Shown here: one piece after another, positions 1 through 13,534 of the stretch
How positions within the stretch are numbered: the stretch's first letter is position 1
How the letters are laid out: each line of letters begins with the position of its first letter
Assembly: GCA_037833965.1 (NCBI GenBank)
Contig: AP031356.1
Coordinates: forward strand, 7,462,501-7,526,500
Length of the DNA stretch: 64,000 nucleotides
Direction: 5' to 3'
Source of the DNA: Marchantia polymorpha subsp. ruderalis
Lineage: Eukaryota; Streptophyta; Marchantiopsida; Marchantiales; Marchantiaceae
Translations under genes and position numbers: made by a program
Notes under the pieces: model-generated
What the model saw: only the letters and a program-made list of their open reading frames with translations
Databases searched by the model: none
Told to the model about the DNA's origin: nothing

Positions 1-3000
1 GTTCCTGCTACTGTTCGATTGGTTTTTAAGTCATTTGGAGTCTTGCTTTCCAGCAACGTAGGCAGATGAGGTAGCCTTCATAGTATGTAGAGAAGATGCC
101 TTCTGCGAGCTTCCAAGCGTTTGTTGGCCTGGCTTGACATGTTGTGCTCTGGTAGCTGAGCGTCCTTGAAACCGCTGCTTTGACAAAGAACGAGGGAGGG
201 GAGAATGAGGGAGAGAGAAAGACAACACAGTGTGTACAATACAGAATGTTCCATGCGATGCAGTCAAAGAGTCTGGCACTCTCTGCAGTGATGGAATCAC
301 GCAATACCTGGAAGACGGTGTCCGTCTGCTATGTGAAGTCCGACTCGTCTCTCCGAGATTTTGTCGGAAGATGAAGAAGTAGAGGTTGAAGTATGACTGG
401 CATGAAGTGCAAGCTGAACGAGTGGTGGGTTGAAGAGTAGATAGATCTTCCTCCAGTCAAGGCCAAACGTAAAGTTTTGGCCATGGAGAAGAAGACGGAG
501 CTTCATGCACGCACAGCTGCTTCGCCGCATCATGTGTTTAGGACTCGTCAAAATAAATGTGCACCATTTTCCTCGACCGTGGCAGTCGACAGCTTCTCCC
601 TCAACTGTTGTCTCAAACAAAAGCTCATCAAGCCCCGATTACTAACTCTCCTGGAGCGGAGCTCGGGCACACCCATTTATCACATCACTACCTTCTGAGC
701 ATGACCAGTAGTTTACTTGGCAGGCTAATAAATATCTACCGGCCTCTATAGCAGCATAGGACAACAACATGGTACGAGAGAAGGCCATGTCCGCATCTCC
801 ACCATGCCATGCAATGCCATGACCTTCGACACCGTCCATCCATTGCAACTTCTTTGGTTTCATGGATCCTCCCTCCCACTCTTTGGGCTCTATCACTCGG
901 TACACATCCATGAAGAAATAAGAGTCCAGTGAGCACCCGCGTTTTTCGTGCTCAAAGCACATGCCCCAGTGTGACAGTGGCATTTGGTAGGAATCGGAGA
1001 GACAAAAGCAATATTGTTTATTTCCAAGTTTTTCAAAGCGCTGACATGGTCTGAGTCTCAGGGTTGACACGAGAGGACGAAGAAGAGGGATAAGGAGGAG
1101 GGGAAATCATGCCACTCGCCTTGAGCATAAAGATCCATTCTAGGATTGTTAGGACATGCACTTTATGCCGTTGTTGTAGATTTCATCGTTCTCTGTGATT
1201 TCCCTCGAAGGAGGAATGCAGGAAGGTGCAGTGGACGGGACGGGAGAAGCGCGAAGGGACCGGGACGCACACACTTGCGCACATGTTCGATTACCTTGTG
1301 TGAGTTCCACACTGAAGTGGAATTTGAAGTCTTCCAACTGACCGACCGACCAATCAGCCGATGGGCCGCTGCTGGATGCCCCACACATGACGCATCCTAG
1401 CCCATCCCATGGACAAGAAAAGTGTTGGGCTGCCGGGATCAAGGCGTGGCCGGTGACGGGGATAACATTGCCATGGGTTGGATTGTGGGCTGGGGTATTC
1501 TTAGGCATGACATGGTGAGACGAGATTGCAGGTGGTTAAGGGAGGCAGCAATCAAGGAAGGGACGGAGGCAGGCCAAGGATTGTCCATCGGACAAGGTCT
1601 TTGGAAATCGCTGCTTGACCGTGTCGTGAGAATATTTCACAAGCAGCACAGTGGTGCATCGAAGCCTTGTGTAGTAAAGACGAGAACAAAACTGAAGCAA
1701 GGATGACATTTGGTTGCGATTTGCCCCAACTGTGCGCCACGCGAGGCCAAGCACTGCGATGGAGGATTAGGGAGTCGAGTCACGCTAGACGCCGACTTTG
1801 GGCACAGAAATTCTGGAGCTGGGCAAATCTGTGGGGCCCAGCTGATGCGAGAACGAGATCAGCAGTACGAGACCTCGCATCCCTAAGCGACATCATATGT
1901 CACGCATGCGTGTGCATTCTACCGTATACCGTATCAGCCTCATCTTTTCCCGCTTATGTTCGTTATGGGTGGGGCCAGGCCAGGCCAGGCCAGCATGGGA
2001 TGAATCTGGAGAAAGGATTATGAGAATGTGTTAAGAGCGGTTTAGTTGATTCCGGACGAAATGTCTGAAAGTTAGGCGCTTGATGGGGTGGGCCGGATCA
2101 TGAAGGAACCGGAGTAAGAGTGAAGGTTTCATCGAGAGGGCAAGATAGCTGAGAGGGATGAAGTTGGGCTTGCGAGGAGCGACTCTTTTCCAGCACGTGA
2201 TTACATGAACAGCCTGATATTTTCTGCAAGCGACTCGTCTGGGAATTGATGAGATGAGATCAACAAAAAATCCGCTGCACGCGTGGTACCTATCCCCAAC
2301 TTTTATGCGTGCATGCAACATTTTAGCACTGTGTGACAGATCCTTCTCAGACCAGTTCTCTCTTTCATTTTCTGTTTAAATCGTTTCCCATTCTCTCGCC
2401 GCAGCAGCAGTAGAATTGATGTGTTGCTCATGGCGACATGTTTTCCTTCTTCCCCTGGTCTATCTGGTCTATCTTTTCCACCCTTCCGGAATGGAAAAGA
2501 TAGACCTGAGTTTGTTTACAATTTGAGTTTGTGCATGTACTGCTCTATAAAGTCATGATAGGAAGAGCTTCTCATAAGCTCAGCGGATCCTCCATAAATT
2601 TTACAATCTTTTAACTTCCGCATGATTGGAAGTAGCCTTTAGTGAAATGCTCCAAATCGCATCCTGCCTGCCAGCTCTGGTGGGTACAGTACAGTGAAGA
2701 GCATATCAGTCTGAGCGAGCCTCACCATTTCTGTCCTCCAGCCACAGAACATTCTTATCCCACTACTGTCTCGGCTTTCGTCAACATCACGAAATACAAG
2801 TTAGACGCCTCGTCTCGTCCTCTCAGTACCTTCCTTCTGCGCAGTGCGCATGGAATTGAGGGCTTTTGTTCTGCGAGAACGTGGGCCAATCTCATTACTT
2901 CAAAGCCTTCTCCCCAAAAATTCACTACAGTAATATGGACCCCAAGTGATGCCCTTTCGCGTACAACATGACAACTAAATCAGTCACCTCCACTTCAATT

Positions 3001-5496
3001 ACTACATGACAAAGCCTTGTACTTTCCAACGAGTTTGGCACCTTAAGGAACTGAAGCCTACGAACCAGTTAACCAGGTCAAGCGATGGATATCGCTTGAG
3101 ATCTGACCAGCGCATTTATGTCGATGTCCGTAATGGTTTTGCTGGCCTCAGCACGAGTGTCAGATATCCTCCTCGTCGGAACTTGCAAACAGACTTTAGA
3201 CAGACATCATATCGTGCCATTCACACCAAGCGTTGAGACCGTGAAAGCAGAGTGGTGCGTCACTCGTGAACGTTCGGGTGTGAGATCTCCGTGTGATATT
3301 GAAACCTTTGATTGTGTAGAATGGCCTTTTCCTTCTGGGGACTTTTTGACATTTCAAGAGCATGATCGCCAATTTTGCTGGTGGTGCTGGTGACATTCCG
3401 ATACATGGACAAGTGCAGCATGAATTATTGAGTAAGCATTAGCCTTTCGTGAGTTCATTCGGTGGCATTGAACAGTATTTTGTAAGGTCGATTGACCTTG
3501 AGGTTAGGCCCATGAAGGGCTCAGACCAACAAAGATGAAGCACGTGAGCGATATCTCGAACTCATTGCGGTGCATTGTATGCAGATTAAGCTTAAGGCCG
3601 GACGGAATTTTGCTGAAATATGCCCATAGAACCCACGAGTCCAGTTCAATGGAGTTGAACTTGACTCGATATCACAGCACAAGAGGAGTTTTGACTTGCA
3701 TCCCACGTGATCAAGACCGACTGCCAGACTCGTGACAGTACAAAAGAAAATCACCGCCAATGTGTTATGTCGCTTTCGACATATGCAAACTCGACATGAA
3801 TTCTCGAGACTACGCTTGGCTTTGTTTATGAACACTCGACTCCGTAGGTCCACATTCTGGCCCAAGCTGACAGCTCACTGGACAGTGCTCGAGAATCGCA
3901 TGTGTAGGCTCGTCTATCCAACAGCAGAGGAAAAGAAACACGACCAGGAGATTTGTTTAAGCTTTTAGCATCATGCTTGAAGATTCGCAGGATCTCGTCC
4001 ACAGCAATAATTCTTGTAATAGTAGGATACATGGTTGTCAGCACACGTGAAACGATACCGATAAGTAAAAGCCAGGTCTGTTTATTTCTCTCCTCATAAT
4101 GCAGTTGAACTTTCTCTCCGCTCGGTGACATTTCGTTATCACTTCATCTTTGGCCGGAGGCCAAATTGTTAGCGTTATAAATCATCACGCACTTCTTTTG
4201 CACTTTTACTGCCGAAGTATAAATTATCACTTGAACATTGACGAATCTCGCCCAACAACGTTACAGAGCATCTTAGCAGTGGACACCCTGACCATTTTCG
4301 GCCCATCCGGGACCGTTGCATGTCTTGACACTGGTGTAGAGGAGACCTCCTTCAGGCCATTCAATTTTTCTTATTGATATGCACCAATCACCTAACAATC
4401 TCCGTCCTCTGAAGCTCCTGGTTTGGTAAAGATACGTTCAAGAACCTCAGACGAGCTTCTTTGAGACTGATGATATCCAGATGGACATTATCTACATACC
4501 TTTTAGAGCGAAAGCTGACAATGCAAAATATGCAAAAGCAGTATGCTACTATTACCACATTAGCGTAAACGAGATGTTCTATTACTGTCATAGGACATTT
4601 GTGTTGTGAAGAGAGATGAAAGTCCATTAGTGGCGGAAAGGGGTAGGTACCGGGCATGGGAGACCATCTTCTTTCGTTTCCTGATTATTCGACTCGTTCA
4701 TATTTTCAGATTGCCCTGTGTTACCTGTCAGACAAAACCACCTTCCTTCGTTCAAGTATATGTCAGGCCATGGCAGTATGCTGTGCTTCAGATTTGCTTG
4801 CACTCCCATCATTAAGAACCAGTGCTGAAGGAAAGAGATATTTCCCCGTCTGAAGAAAGTTTCTATACTTCATAATTTTTCATTAGCGAGAGTTCAGAAG
4901 TAAATCTAGTAAACAGCAAGAAAGGCGGCCACGCACCGTAGAGTTATCTATGTTTTGAAGTTAGTAGCTGCAGGAGTGAATTCAGAGCTTTTGGACTGAG
5001 ATGTAGTGCAAAATCGAAGGTAAAACTCCCTTGATAAAAGGTTAAACGGGTGGTAAACATATGACTTCCAAGGTCATCGTAGCGGTTGGCAAACATGCAA
5101 GAAGAAACACTGCAAATAGGCAAGTGGAGAGCACACTGAATTTTAGAGGAGTAATATTGCTGGGCTTTGAGTGCACCCCGAGATTGCATCCTTAAAACGT
5201 AAACCCTGCTGCTTCGTGAGTCGATATGGCACACAGAACAATATAATAATAGAGTAGAGTAGCACATTTGGGATAAGCTACATCCTGAATGCACATGACC
5301 ATTCCGCTTACCGAAACCCGAGAGTATGAAACTAGGATTCGAAATCTCTCCGTAACACAACAGTTCTTCGATTGTGATCATTCGCCTGTGTTGCCACCAT
5401 TCTCTCCTTCCCAAGGTGTCGATGCAATCACTAAAGAACGACTGGACTGAACGCGAGGCCAGCCATTTAGGCCCTTGGACCTTTGTTTACAAGTGC
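1..5496. other. Intergenic stretch, no supported gene
   Basis: Mixed-composition DNA. Open frames on both strands are short (the longest about 156 codons), several begin at non-ATG codons, and none shows a recognisable domain or joins convincingly to a neighbour by splice signals. It includes the 3' flank of the armadillo-repeat gene, a perfect 15-bp hairpin at 2466-2506 and a TATA-like CTATAAAG near 2545 with no good ORF behind it. Non-coding RNA or long UTRs cannot be excluded. Confidence 0.6.
2466..2506. repeat. Perfect 15-bp inverted repeat (hairpin)
   Basis: GGTCTATCTTTTCCA at 2466-2480 is followed after 11 bases by its exact reverse complement at 2492-2506. The loop contains the small palindrome TTCCGGAA. 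A partial direct copy of the left arm (GGTCTATCT) begins just upstream. A TATA-like CTATAAAG lies about 45 bases downstream. It could be a cruciform or RNA hairpin, or a small transposon end; no function is assigned. Confidence 0.7.
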
Positions 5497-8400
5497 TTAT
5501 AAAGTAGACTGATGATTTAAACGTAAGAATATAGCTTTTGCGAGAGGAGGTAATTGCGCAGATGTGTGCACATTATACGTACTTGCAGTGGAGAGATTGT
5601 ACTTAGAGACTGTAGAAAAGTCCACCAAGGTTGGAATCACACTAGCACAACCTATTGCTTCCTGCACGTCTGCATCTCCTTCTGCAAGCAACCCAAGAAC
5701 CAATGCAGCCCCTTCCTGCACCTTTGAATAGGTGTTGTGTATAGAGGCGACATCTCTGTTCAAATGCGTCTCCTTGAGATGAGAAACTGGCTTGACTTGC
5801 AGCAAATTCAGCAATCTTGTCAAGCCTCCAGCATCCACAATCTCCCGTCCACACTGCGGATAGCAAGATACCATATTTCCAAGGGCGGCCATCGCTGCAA
5901 GTGGTCCACCCGCATTCACATCTTCATTGTCTTCTTCTGAAACTATGCTGCTTGAGTTCCTGGTGCTTAAGAGTCCTTTACCGGCAGAGCCATCTATAGT
6001 AACTCCAGTTTCAGCGGAGCTTGCGCCGCTTTCTGTCTCTACAACAGGTTGCGCTTCTGCCGGTGCCCCTGGTGGACATCTTGCAGACGAAGTCCCTAGA
6101 AGTCTCACCAGAGGTCCAATTGCTCCTGCTTCGACGGCTGCTTCTGCATTGCCTGGACAATGGAGCACAACAGTAGCCAGAGCTGCGGCTGCTGCTTCCT
6201 GTGCGAGAGCAACTAAGCCAGGACCTTCCCTCAAGCAGCCATCCCCATCTCCAGCCCACGCGCGATAACCTCCTCCTACTAGGATCTCAACCAAGCACCT
6301 CACAGCCCCGACTTTGGCCATCTGAAGCTTAGCTTCTGAACTGTTTTGAGCCAATACCCCTAGAAGCTGTGCCATAGCCGCGAGGCCTGTCAAGGAAAAC
6401 GTTGATGCTCCACCCTCACCTTTCAGGACTTGAACCAAAGACGTAATTCCTCCAATGCGGATAATCTCTTCTCTTGCAGTTTCACATCCGGCCAAGGTCA
6501 GAAGGGCTGCTGCGGCCATCTGCAATTATCAGCTGAACACCTTCAGAAGATGAAAGACAACAGACCGTGTCGTAAAAAATAATCCCACTGACAAGCCTGC
6601 AAAATCAGACTATATTTTCTTACCTCACTCCAGCTTGCTCCCAGTCTCCCGCGACCACCAGTCATGGACAAAAGCTTCACAAGAGTTGGAATCCCACCAG
6701 CTTCGACTATCTTTAACATTGTTTCAACGCTCTTGTCTGCCAGGAGAATGAGGCCCATGATAGCAAACTCTTCTGTAGCTTGAGGCAAGAGACTATTGAG
6801 CTGCCTCGTGTTTGTCACTGACTGCAAGAAGCCAGCATGCCCAATGGAAGAGAGCATACACATCTCGGCAGCTGCCACGCAGTTCTGCAGAAGTTGAACA
6901 AATATAGGAGCAGCTCCAGCTGCTATGAGAGACTGCTTCTTTACCTCTCCCGACAGAGCAGTGTACACCAAAATGGCCGCCGCATGTTCTCGAAGCAGCA
7001 ACGAAGGTGAGCAGTTTGTATTCGAACAGTAATTACTGTTTTGCAACTGGCTGTCTCCACGTGATAAAGGACACTGGGATCCTGTTCCATGAGTTCTAGA
7101 CCCATCCAAACCTTCAAAATCATTGGTCAAAAGTCGAAGAAGTAGCGGCATGTCCTCGACTGAGATAGTCTCCAGACATTTTTTCTTTGCCCCAAAATTT
7201 GCCATAGCAGAGGCTGCCAAGATTGTTGTTGCTATAGTAGGACCCTCCTGAAGAAGCCTGCTACCAACATGTCAATGGTCAGATTCATGGGCAAGGATGT
7301 CCTACTACTCACAAGAAGACAATTACCATCTAATCATGTGACTTAATAACACGAGCTATCCTTCCACTCAAGTGGAAGCGGTGAAACATTTGAACGCAAA
7401 TATAAACGTAAAACCTTTCACTCACCTCATAAGATGAGGAATTACAGAAGACTCCAGCAGATGGTTGTGTAGCCTTTCGCTTGTAACAACGCATGCAAAT
7501 GTTCCGGCAATAATCTCCCGGACACCAGCTGTAGTCGGACCTCTTGCAAGGAGCAATAGAAGGATTTCCACACCCTCTTTCCTGAGAGCAATAATCTCAT
7601 CTTTATCTCCAGGTTTCCTTACGTCCACCACAAAACCTGGAGAACTCTTGGCTTTCCTGAAGCTGCCCAAGGACTCAATAGCACCTTCCTTTGCTTCATA
7701 ATTACTGCCCCGCATGAGGTCCAGTAAAGACGTAACCAACTCTATGGGTATACTTTCACTCTGACGAGTTTGAATGACCTCGTTCTGCACATCCCTTTCC
7801 GGTACGGCCGGATCTGCCACTACAACACCCAGAGACGAAGCTATAGCCTGAAGGCCACCAATTCCAGCTTTTATCTCCTCAATATCATCACTTTCCAGTA
7901 AGTGCGCAAGGGCTGGCAATGCTTCCCTCAAACCCAGCTGCATGGTTGGCCTGTCTAGTACCTCTGATACACTCAAAATAGCCACTATTGAGGCAGCTAG
8001 AGTTCTTGCTCCCATTGAACCTCCTCCACTCAGCCCATCCATCGGCCTCGCTGACCACTTGGCCATCTCAACCAAAGCTCTTATACCACCGGCACGTACG
8101 AGTGCCACTCGGTTTACCGGATGACATGACACTAGCTTTGCTATGGCAGCTGCAGCAGACTCACGAATCATGGGAGAAGCAGAAGAGCTCACCATTGAGA
8201 CTAAAGGTGATAGAGCACCTGCATCAGCTATTGCCGTTTTGACTTCATGGCCACCTTGAGAGGCTAGAAGCATCAGAGCCAAAGCTGAAAACTCTTGCGC
8301 ACCTGGATTCTGAGAGGAAAGTGCATTTACTATTGCAGCTATGCCGCCAGAAATAGGTTGGATGTCACCACCTTCCGCAGCTTGTCTTACTCTCTCTCTT

Positions 8401-11400
8401 GGTTCTGCTGTCTCCCCGTGGGTACAACCAGCAGTCTGAAATCCTTGGGCCTGGTATGAACTTGGTCCAACTCTACCCCAACCAGGCTGAAAACTAAATC
8501 GTCTGTCCTCACTATGTGCGCCCGGTAAGAGATCTCCTTGATAAAGTACCTGGGTGCCGGCTCCGGCAGCCTCATCCGCTGCTCGTGGCACCTTCATACA
8601 TTGAGGGCCACGAATGTTGTAAGCTGGATGAGATAATTTCATCCTTTTCCTGCCCTGCGTCATATAGGATGTCCCTTTGGAATAACCTACAACAGAATCT
8701 GCTTGAATAGAAGGTTGGCCGACTAGAGGTGGGGCAAGTGACGAGGTTAATTCCGACGTGAAAACGGTTTGTATCGTCGCTAAGGGAGAACTGAGGTCAC
8801 TCAAGTTTGTGTTCAACATGGACATGATTCCTTGACGCTGGGAAGCTGATACTTCTCTGCTGTATCGAGCTTCGCCTGAGGCATCTCTGATATATTTCTT
8901 CTGCTGAGGACAGGTACTCGAGTCAGTTTCACGTCTCAATGGTTTCTTCCTTGAAAGGTCTTGCCTGTTGTCAGCTATAGACCAATTCTTTTGATCAGTC
9001 AAAACCTGTGCCTTAGGAACTGATCCCATCGGTGACTGGAGGACTTTCAGTGCTGCAGTTGCACCATCTTTCTCTGCTTGTGAACATGATTCCATCATCT
9101 TCAAGAGGCAGTCGATACCCCCTTCCTTGATGATCTTCGACTTATTCCAGTCGTTCAGTGCCAGGTTTGCAAGAGCTTCTACAGCAGTTTCCCGAGCTTT
9201 CGGTGATCCTTGCTTGATAAGCTTCAACAAAGCTGGTATAGCACCCTCTTTTCCAACAATGACCTTGTTCCGTACATTCTCTCCAGTGGCCAGCTTGGCA
9301 AGAACATTCGCCGCAGCTGCTCTGCAGGAGGTCATCGAGTCCATGGAAGAGTGGAAAATACGAAAGCAATTCTTGACCTCGACGTGAACGCTTAAATGTC
9401 CGAAGCTTCTAGATCTTCTCCTTCAATTTTATATATCTTTCATAGCCACGTAGCCACTCGTTGTTGAGTGAGAGAAATCACTTGATTTACTTTGAATGAC
9501 CACTTAAAAAACACTCGGAAGATTGCCCACGGGAGGCAAATAAAGCCGTAGACGGACTTTCCAAAGACATCGATCAAGACCATTTGTGTCACAGAATTTG
9601 GTGTCTCACCTCTATCACTTACAGGCTACGACGTGGAGATTTAAAAATGGAATGTCACATTATTGTAACTGCTATTGAAATGTCCAATTGAAGCCCTTCA
9701 GCAGCCAGTGGTTGCTCAAAGGCCTAGATCGATTGTGAAAACATTACTGGTCTGAAAGCTTCAGCAGCGCAAATTGAGTCTTAACCAAGTGTCAAACACT
9801 GCCCTTCTTATTTTCCCCGAGCAGTCCAATCCTAGAAATGACACAAAGTTGGAATAGTAAACACTAATTGTGGGAGGCAAACAGAGATCTAGATCGATTC
9901 CGTGGAGATTCGATCTGGATCTTCATTTGTCTCCCGCAAGCAGTCTCCTCTCCTGCCTACATCGGTATGTAGGAACTTCAATATTGAACAGTAATAGAAC
10001 AAGTAGAGTACGATTTCTCAAATATACGTGAGAGTGAAACGCATGCCATATGAAACAACTCCAACCTACATTCTCCATTTCTCTCCCTAGACAGTCTTTC
10101 AAAGGGCAGAGACTTTGTAAACTGTGCCTCGACAGACAAAGTACCATGTGAAGACCCATAAGTGTAATCAGCTGAACATAGAACTGCGAATCTGCGATGA
10201 GAAGGAAGTAAAGAGAGAAACGAACTTCAAGACCTCAAAGCCTCACAATAAGAGAATCAGAATGAGGTGAGATATATCTAACACTCAATGGATGTACAGA
10301 AGCTTCGTACCTGCCAAAGCTCGTCCCTTGGTAAACCATCCGTACAAGAACTGGAACAGCACTGGCTGCGATCATAGCATCTTTATTTGCCTCATTTTTT
10401 GCGAGACAAGACAGAGCGCCAGCACCGGCATCTCTAGCCAGAATCAGAAAAGGAGCCATTTCCTGCTTTTGATAGCTTGTCATGGCTGGATTGTCATTGT
10501 CCTCATCGAACCTTAACAGAATAAAATGAATCACGTAATGAGAGCAATGAACTCCAGCAGCTTGTGTGAAATGAGATTCTATGACTGTCAATGACTCTTG
10601 GATCTCATCAGCTGCAACCATTTGAGTACTATATCGATTGTTCTTCTCCATGGAAAATAAAATGACAGCTATACGAACGGTTTCAACCAGTGTGGCTCTT
10701 AGACTAAAAGCTTAAAAACATTTACAATAAAGAAAAGAAGGTTGTAACTTGACCCATCTGTTACTAGGAGAGACGACTTTAGAGATTCTCCCATACTTCC
10801 GAAGAGGAACTACACTGAGGCATGGGACAAGAGGCACCTCCTAACATATTGGACGAGGACATATGCACCAATGACTGGGATGGTAGAACAGCAGGTTCCC
10901 ATAGTTTGGGCAAGAACAACGCAGGTTCCCGAAAGAGTAGAAAGAAGAAGGTTCTTACTGAATCAAGTCACACAGCAGAGGTATGGCTCCAGCTGAACCG
11001 ATTGCTTCCTTATTCTCATCATTGCTGACTGAGAGGCTAGCAAGAGCCAATGCCGCCTCAGCCCTGACGGTAATGGTGGCCTTTTCTCTCATTTCGGGAG
11101 GCCAATGGGTCTCCCCTGCTTCATAGCTGAGAAGTTCGACAAGAGGTCGAAGACCTCCGGCAGCGATCAATGCAACTTGATGGAAGTTATGAGAAGCAGC
11201 CAGGGACCTTACTGCAATTGCGGCTTCCATCTTCGTCCGGCTGCCACCAATCTGCAACGCTCTTATCAGCTCCTGCGTATACTGAGACCGAGTCTTATCC
11301 ATATCCACACCTTTTTGACCAGAGCCCATTCTCCCTTCCAAACTTCCGGAAATGGATCCCAGAAACTGCAACGCTTTGATCCCACAATCCGCCAGAGAGT

Positions 11401-11737
11401 GCATTCGAGTTGCCCCGATGCTCGAGGCTTGAGGGTTGAGAGACATCAGGAACGAGGACGATGGATGAGGACCGTCACTGGTCCGGAAAAACGGTTGCTT
11501 GAGATGAGGGTTCTCTCGCAAGCTCCACTCTCTCCCGTCTCCATGCCATGAGTCTGAGCAGTTTGTCACGCTGGGCGCATTGGGCACATTGTGCTGTTCC
11601 GAGACGGCAAAGTCGCAGCCGGGGCAGTGCACCACAGAATGACCCCATGGAGATGACTTTCCTGCATCCACTGCGGGTGTTGGAAGAGTACCCCCAGACC
11701 GCAAGAACATACTTGCAGCTGAATCTATACGAGACAT
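5497..11737 (-). CDS. Large armadillo-repeat protein, five coding exons
   Basis: Exons on the minus strand are 11737-10959, 10511-10311, 9321-7426, 7260-6624 and 6519-5497. All introns are GT..AG, phases agree at every junction, and the total of 4,536 nt gives 1,511 residues. ARM repeats are recognisable by motifs such as EGAIPALLKLI, ETAVEALANLAL and EAGGIPTLVKLL. They occur at about residues 155-420 and again from about 645 to the C-terminus, separated by a polar, repeat-free linker (about 423-644). The N-terminus is low-complexity with one CxxC pair (HCPGC); no signal peptide or membrane segment is seen. ARM repeats form a superhelical protein-binding surface, so a scaffold role is inferred; partner and pathway are unknown. 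No F-box, U-box or BTB domain is visible. The start is the first in-frame ATG after an upstream stop. Exon 4 has a tandem acceptor (TAGCAG). The nearest gene, MED20, lies upstream on the same strand. Confidence 0.85.
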
Positions 11738-11753
11738 TCTTTTAGTCCAACGC

Positions 11754-11765
11754 TCATTCCGCCAT
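11754..11765 (-). promoter_or_regulatory. Minimal upstream ORF (Met-Ala-Glu-stop)
   Basis: In the presumed leader of the armadillo-repeat gene, ATGGCGGAATGA forms a three-codon ORF ending 16 nt before the main ATG at 11737. Its ATG has G at -3 and G at +4, a stronger context than the main start (A at -3, T at +4). Another short ATG-started frame lies further upstream near 11899. If the leader covers this site, ribosomes would have to reinitiate or scan past it, so reduced translation is an inference. Confidence 0.45.
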
Positions 11766-12818
11766 CTCAAACCCTACGAGGATAGCGAACTTGCCCAGGT
11801 GCAGCCAATGGACTGATCTGTCCCACCACCTGTTCAGAGAATCTCTCTCACCGAACGCAGGACTGCAGTTGTAGCTTGCCCTCTCTCGACTTTCCACATC
11901 AGGGAGGCAGAGCGTGTGTTTTTTTATTCTGGCCCAGCCCAGCACGCAGGCGCTTGCGTCTTCGGCGATCAGCTGCTGGGGCTGATTTCTCCGACTTTTG
12001 ATCTTCTGGAATTGAGGGGAGATTTCTGGGCTTCTGCCGTCGCCTTCTTACGCTGAGACAAAATCGTTAAGAAGGTGACTCCGAGTGTCCTCGATCCGCT
12101 GAATCACCATGTCGAAACTTGAGAATTCACGACGCGCAATTCAGACATCTTCCCAATTTCGCCTCGATAGACCAACCTCAACCTCGGCAGCCGAAGTGGC
12201 AGAGTGTGCACCTCAAGCGAACCCCACACGAGCTGTTGCATCCTCGAAACCGCTCGCACACATCAAGTTCATAACTCTCCCCATCGGCACGCCAATTCCG
12301 TTCCAACTGTAAGCCCGCCGTCCTTCCTCCAATCCAGACTAATCCAGACGTCGATTCCAGAAGGGCCCTCGATCTCTCGACTCCGGCGATCCACAGAGGC
12401 GACACAAATCAGCTCACATACAGACAGACTGTGAAACAAATCCCAAGGCCGTCAAGGCCCGAACTTCCCGACGTCGACCGCCGACTCCAACTCCGAGCCC
12501 GAACGATGGAAACCTGCACCGCTTTCTCTCTCTCCCATCAAAACCCCCACAACCGACCTCCCGTCCTGCCCCCGCCTCTGCTCCTGCTCCTGCTCCCGGT
12601 GGAGCGAGCGACCAATTCACAATCTACGAGCACGAGAATCACTCCTTCCATTCGAATCAGAGGCCTCGTGGTCGTGCTCGTAATTCCAAAGGCCCGGAAT
12701 TCCAATACTCACGCGACCCCGAGGCATGAGAACGTCGATCTCTGGGCTCTGAACGTCGATGCGATCGGACGAGACGGGGCGAATCGATGGATGGATCGCA
12801 GGTCGGGAAGGAAGGAGC

Positions 12819-12845
12819 GATGGATGGATAGATGGATGGATGGAG
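12819..12845. repeat. (GATG)n microsatellite
   Basis: Six near-perfect GATG/GATA tetranucleotides sit in the GC-rich upstream region of the armadillo-repeat gene. Confidence 0.85.
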
Positions 12846-13511
12846 AGACGGTGGAAGGAAAGAAGACGCGGTGGTTTTGGTAGTTAGAACTCTATTACCA
12901 CGCCCGCGAGGAACAGAGTGAGGGCGACTTCGAACGATGCGTTACCACGTATGGTACTCTACTCTACTGTGGTCTGGTCTGTTCGTGTACGGGGTCAACC
13001 ATCTGCCACCGCGTACCGTTCAACGCTGTGGTTCCTTCCTTCCTTCTGTCTTTCTGTCTGACCTCCTTCTTTTCTTACTCTTCTGATCGATTTTAACCAC
13101 TTCCACTTCGTTGGACTCTTCTAATCCGATGTGTATTTATCGGCAGCACTTGGGCACTAGTAGATTTCGGCGATGTTCGTAAAGTAAAAGTTAACCTCTT
13201 CTCCGATTATTCGATCTGCTACAATTCACCAGAATTATCTGAAAACTATTATGACTTGCTCAGTTCAGCAATGGCGATCAGGTTTGCTCATTCAGTCTTT
13301 TTTTGCGTGTTCATTCGAAGAAAAATATAAATAGCTTTCCAATCTAATTATTTAGCAATCCTCGTGTGCAATGTATGAACGTCAATGGTGCTTGCATGAT
13401 TTTATTTGTGAGATATATCTGCTATTATTTTTCATTATTCACAAAGCTACATCAAGATATGCTTTGACAATATTACAAGAGATGTTAAGCACCAAGAAAA
13501 GTTTTACATAT

Positions 13512-13534
13512 TATATATATATATATATATATAT
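13512..13534. repeat. (AT)n microsatellite
   Basis: About 11 uninterrupted TA dinucleotides in AT-rich intergenic DNA. Confidence 0.9.

Noticed and set aside
642-1070. 142-codon minus-strand frame
   Set aside because: Begins at GTG, no recognisable motif, no splice partners, flanked by equally open shadow frames.
11754-11945. 63-codon frame ending just before the ARM gene
   Set aside because: Its start codon is GTG; only the terminal ATG-GCG-GAA-stop part is a true ATG uORF.
12431-12883. 150-codon plus-strand frame
   Set aside because: Product is low complexity generated by CT-rich tracts and a GATG microsatellite.
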